Source of the DNA: an uncultured Eggerthellaceae bacterium
GTDB lineage: Bacteria; Actinomycetota; Coriobacteriia; Coriobacteriales; Eggerthellaceae
NCBI GenBank assembly: GCA_910589135.1
Contig: CAJUSL010000080.1
Coordinates: forward strand, 1 to 5,394
Direction of reading: 5' to 3'
DNA length: 5,394 bases
Part shown: one piece after another, positions 5,261 to 5,394 of the stretch
Layout: every line of letters begins with the position of its first letter
How positions within the stretch are numbered: position 1 is the first letter of the stretch
Notes under the pieces: model-generated
What the model was told of the DNA's origin: nothing
The model's database searches: none
The model's input: only the letters and a program-made list of their open reading frames with translations
Position numbers and translations under genes: made by a program

Positions 5261-5394
5261 ATGCCACGCAGAGCAGCAGCAGGACGCAGGCCCGTCATGC
5301 CTGACGCCAAGTACAACAACCGTCTGGTCACCCAGCTCATCAACAAGATCATGCTGGACGGCAAGAAGTCCCTTGCCGAGCGCATCGTCTACGG
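5261..5394 (+). CDS. rpsG: 30S ribosomal protein S7, N-terminal part; 3' end outside window
   Basis: S7 nucleates assembly of the 30S head by binding the 3' domain of 16S rRNA, and lies near the E site. Forty-four of about 156 residues are visible. The start MPRRAAAGRR is the typical basic N-terminus, followed by MPDAKYNNRLVTQLINKIM (13-31) and LDGKKSLAERIVY, which match the conserved opening helices of the family. The ATG at 5261 is supported by AAGAAGGAG 8 nt upstream and by alignment of the MPRR start. Position directly after rpsL is the universal str-operon order; fusA and tuf would be expected beyond the window. In E. coli S7 is the operon's translational repressor. Confidence 0.98.
   Translation, partial: MPRRAAAGRRPVMPDAKYNNRLVTQLINKIMLDGKKSLAERIVY

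Noticed and set aside
1..5394. Mobile elements, CRISPR arrays, tRNA/rRNA genes, or an undescribed defence or biosynthetic system
   Set aside because: No transposase, direct-repeat array, RNA gene signature or unknown gene was seen. Every convincing coding region is a recognised core gene in uniform base composition.

Overview
This is an ordinary housekeeping stretch of a high-GC bacterial chromosome. All five genes lie on the + strand, and third-position G/C is strong throughout. The gene set suggests a Coriobacteriia actinobacterium, probably an Eggerthella/Gordonibacter-like member of the Eggerthellaceae. The main clue is a family II (DHH-type, Mn/Co-dependent) pyrophosphatase with inserted CBS domains, whereas most other high-GC Actinobacteria use the unrelated family I enzyme. 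The lineage is inferred from gene content and remembered protein features, not from a database search.

Layout. (1) Positions 1-682 hold the C-terminal two thirds of a class I (AroF/KDO8P-synthase-like) DAHP synthase, the entry enzyme of the shikimate pathway. (2) Its stop codon overlaps by one base the GTG start of a 783-residue PcrA/UvrD-type DNA helicase (682-3033), which has all the superfamily 1A motifs and a C-terminal Tudor-like RNA-polymerase-binding domain. (3) A 121-bp spacer carries an inverted repeat and an extended -10 promoter. It leads into the 453-residue CBS-domain pyrophosphatase (3155-4516), which lacks the DRTGG domain seen in some relatives. (4) A 249-bp spacer (4517-4765) holds possible terminator hairpins, a strong sigma-70-type promoter (perfect TTGACA), and a transcribed leader with two back-to-back stem-loops. 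(5) This leader opens the str (ribosomal protein) operon: rpsL (S12, 4766-5137), a structured 123-bp intergenic region, then the first 44 codons of rpsG (S7), which runs off the window.

The genes form three transcriptional blocks: aroF-pcrA (coupled by the TAGTG overlap), the pyrophosphatase on its own promoter, and rpsL-rpsG-(presumably fusA-tuf). They do not form one pathway. Pyrophosphate removal and ribosome synthesis are both growth-linked, but that is the only evident theme.

I found no mobile element, CRISPR array, tRNA/rRNA gene or undescribed multi-gene system. The parts most worth a second look are non-coding: the rpsL leader (two hairpins, a competing alternative pairing and a possible 17-codon leader ORF) and the rpsL-rpsG intergenic RNA structure.
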